5,192 nt of DNA. It comes from a bacterium (lineage in GTDB: Bacteria; Patescibacteriota; Microgenomatia; UBA1400; PJMF01). Position numbers and translations under genes: made by a program. The stretch spans positions 1 to 5,192 of the forward strand of contig JAFRKU010000055.1 of assembly GCA_017431585.1 (NCBI GenBank), read 5' to 3'. Below, in pieces: positions 4,185 to 5,192 of this stretch (position 1 is its first letter; every line of letters starts with the position of its first letter). The notes under the pieces are model-generated. The model did not search any database, was not told the origin of the DNA, and saw only the letters and a program-made list of their open reading frames with translations.

Positions 4185-4790
4185 CTAATCCAAAGACCGT
4201 CGCCCTTCCAGCGCCCGCGCCAATGTCAAACCATCCGCATACTCTATGTCCGCTCCAATCGGCAATCCGTGCCCAATCCGCGTCACTTTCATATCCGTCC
4301 GCCCCTTTTTCTCAATCAGCTGTTTAATATACAAAGCCGTCGCTTCCCCCTCCATCGTCAAATTGGTCGCCAAAATCAGCTCCCGCACGCCGTCCAGTCG
4401 CCCCAACAAATCCATCAAATACAACTCATCCGGACCCACATGATTAAGCGGATCAATACACCCATGCAGCACATGATAAAGCCCGTGATATTTTTCCGAT
4501 CGCTCCAGCGCCAGCAAATCCAGCGGTTGCTCCACCACGCACATCACCGACCGATCCCGCCCGGCGTCGGTACAAATGTCACACGGATCACTTTCCGCAA
4601 TCTGATGACATTTACTGCACAAACATGTCTCCTTTTTCAGCGCCAGCAACTTATCGGCAAAATCCTCCAACTCACTTTGCGGATTATGCAGCAAATAGAA
4701 AACCAGCCGCTGGGCGCTACGCGGCCCGATGCCTGGCAGAGCCTCAAACTTTTGCGCCAATCTGGTAATTACCGCCGGCAATTTTTGCAC
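4185..4790 (-). CDS. recR: Recombination mediator protein RecR
   Basis: A full-length 201-residue RecR. RecR works with RecO (and RecF) to load RecA onto SSB-coated single-stranded DNA at gaps, forming a ring-shaped clamp. Visible parts in order: helix-hairpin-helix LPGIGPRSAQRL (18-29); a C4 zinc site with C58, C61, C70 and C73; the Toprim domain from about SVMCVVEQPLD (81-91) through ATNLTMEGEATA (141-152); and the C-terminal signature GHGLPIGADIEYADGLTLAR (173-192). The start is GTG 4790, chosen because AAGGAG lies four bases upstream and the N-terminus matches the family. The gene begins nine bases after the tmk stop, so the two are an operon. It ends with TAG, which shows that UAG is used as a stop in this genome. 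Confidence 0.97.
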   Translation of the reverse strand: MQKLPAVITRLAQKFEALPGIGPRSAQRLVFYLLHNPQSELEDFADKLLALKKETCLCSKCHQIAESDPCDICTDAGRDRSVMCVVEQPLDLLALERSEKYHGLYHVLHGCIDPLNHVGPDELYLMDLLGRLDGVRELILATNLTMEGEATALYIKQLIEKKGRTDMKVTRIGHGLPIGADIEYADGLTLARALEGRRSLD

Positions 4791-4794
4791 TCGT

Positions 4795-4800
4795 CTCCTT
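4795..4800 (-). promoter_or_regulatory. recR ribosome binding site overlapping the tmk stop
   Basis: AAGGAG on the minus strand, four bases before GTG 4790. Its first A is the last base of the tmk TAA, so translation of recR is probably coupled to that of tmk. It decides in favour of the GTG start. Confidence 0.75.
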
Positions 4801-5192
4801 TATGTCTCCATCGCTTCCAAAATTTGCACTACTTGGTCAAAAACTTCCGTCACTGGCCTGGTCGCATTAATTTTTTTAATCCGCGCCCCGCCGTCTTCTT
4901 CCCACAATTGCAAATATCCGCGTCGCACTTGATGGTGAAACTTTTCCGCCTCCAGCTCCAGCCTGTCCAATTCGTCCGCCTCTTTGCGCTTTTGGCTCAC
5001 TGTCAGCGGTATATCCAGCAAAAACGTCACGTCCGGTTTCCGCCCCCGCGTGGCAATTTCATTGAGTTTTTCCACAATTTCCCGCCCCAGCCCCCGCGCC
5101 ATACCCTGGTAAACCACCCCGCTATCAATACTTCGGTCCATGATCACCATCACTCCCCGCTCCAGCGCCGGCACCACCACCTCCTGGTACAC
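4800..5192 (-). CDS. tmk: Thymidylate kinase, 5' end outside the window
   Basis: 130 residues of thymidylate kinase, which phosphorylates dTMP to dTDP with ATP in the cytoplasm, an essential step of dTTP synthesis. The frame runs off the right edge, so the first codon here (GTG, Val) is internal and about 75 N-terminal residues with the P-loop are missing. The visible part has PALERGVMVIMDRSIDSG (8-25) followed by VVYQG, containing the DR motif and YQG of the dTMP pocket. It is followed by the PDVTFLLDIP strand (53-62) and the basic LID-like segment SQKRKEADELDR (66-77). RRGYLQLWEE (89-98) and the C-terminal helix complete it. The residue after DR is Ser where Tyr or His is common. The stop is TAA, nine bases before the recR start. 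Confidence 0.95.
   Translation of the reverse strand: MYQEVVVPALERGVMVIMDRSIDSGVVYQGMARGLGREIVEKLNEIATRGRKPDVTFLLDIPLTVSQKRKEADELDRLELEAEKFHHQVRRGYLQLWEEDGGARIKKINATRPVTEVFDQVVQILEAMET

Noticed and set aside
4051..4185. CRISPR array.
   Set aside because: The repeated unit is a 6-base palindrome in AT-rich sequence with irregular flanks, far too short and variable for CRISPR repeats.
5117..5136. Tmk DR motif followed by Ser instead of Tyr as a possible loss of function.
   Set aside because: That position varies among bacterial thymidylate kinases and the rest of the visible motifs are intact.

Overview
The window looks like a piece of a small bacterial genome, most likely a Patescibacteria (CPR) member. 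The evidence is suggestive only: a secreted Fibrobacter-succinogenes-major-paralogous-type (FISUMP) protein with a near-identical 5' module repeated next to a second family member, a patescibacterial-looking MazF fragment, promoters so close to start codons that mRNAs would be leaderless, and compact core genes. All protein-coding genes and remnants lie on the minus strand; the only plus-strand signals are two promoters and a candidate small RNA. Conserved genes (ychF, recR, tmk) are GC-moderate, whereas the DUF3800 and MazF segments are visibly AT-rich and look acquired.

Layout from left to right. Positions 1-128: 5' end of a FISUMP-type secreted protein gene running off the window. 129-287: its structured leader. 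294-337: an overlapping divergent promoter pair. 345-450: a candidate terminator-ended small RNA on the plus strand. 449-1060: a DUF3800 gene interrupted by one in-frame TAG. 1061-1223: its promoter and a short repeat array. 1224-2327: ychF, apparently leaderless. 2492-3541: a complete FISUMP-domain secreted protein. 3542-3733: its structured leader. 3739-3782: a second copy of the divergent promoter. 3815-3836: a strong hairpin. 3840-4064: C-terminal MazF/PemK remnant. 4051-4102: repeated TGTACA sites. 4185-4790: recR, and 4800-5192: the 3' two thirds of tmk, together an operon.

The most interesting signal is the unit that occurs twice, at 1-337 and 3414-3782. In each, a FISUMP gene is driven by an extended -10 promoter whose -35 region overlaps that of an opposite promoter. 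The mRNA then begins with a 160-190 nt leader containing long inverted repeats. The leader sequences have diverged, but their topology is the same: the first nucleotides of the transcript pair with a distant segment, and the base-paired arms of a second long stem interlace with it, with the two 3' arms directly adjacent. That is the arrangement of a pseudoknot or of a two-state RNA switch. The promoter core and the signal-peptide codons flanking the leader are conserved in sequence, while the leader is conserved only in architecture. I regard this as a candidate undescribed cis-regulatory RNA; no search was possible here.

The core genes do routine work: YchF is a ribosome-associated P-loop ATPase, Tmk makes dTDP, and RecR acts in recombinational repair. 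The FISUMP proteins are predicted to be exported surface proteins of unknown function.
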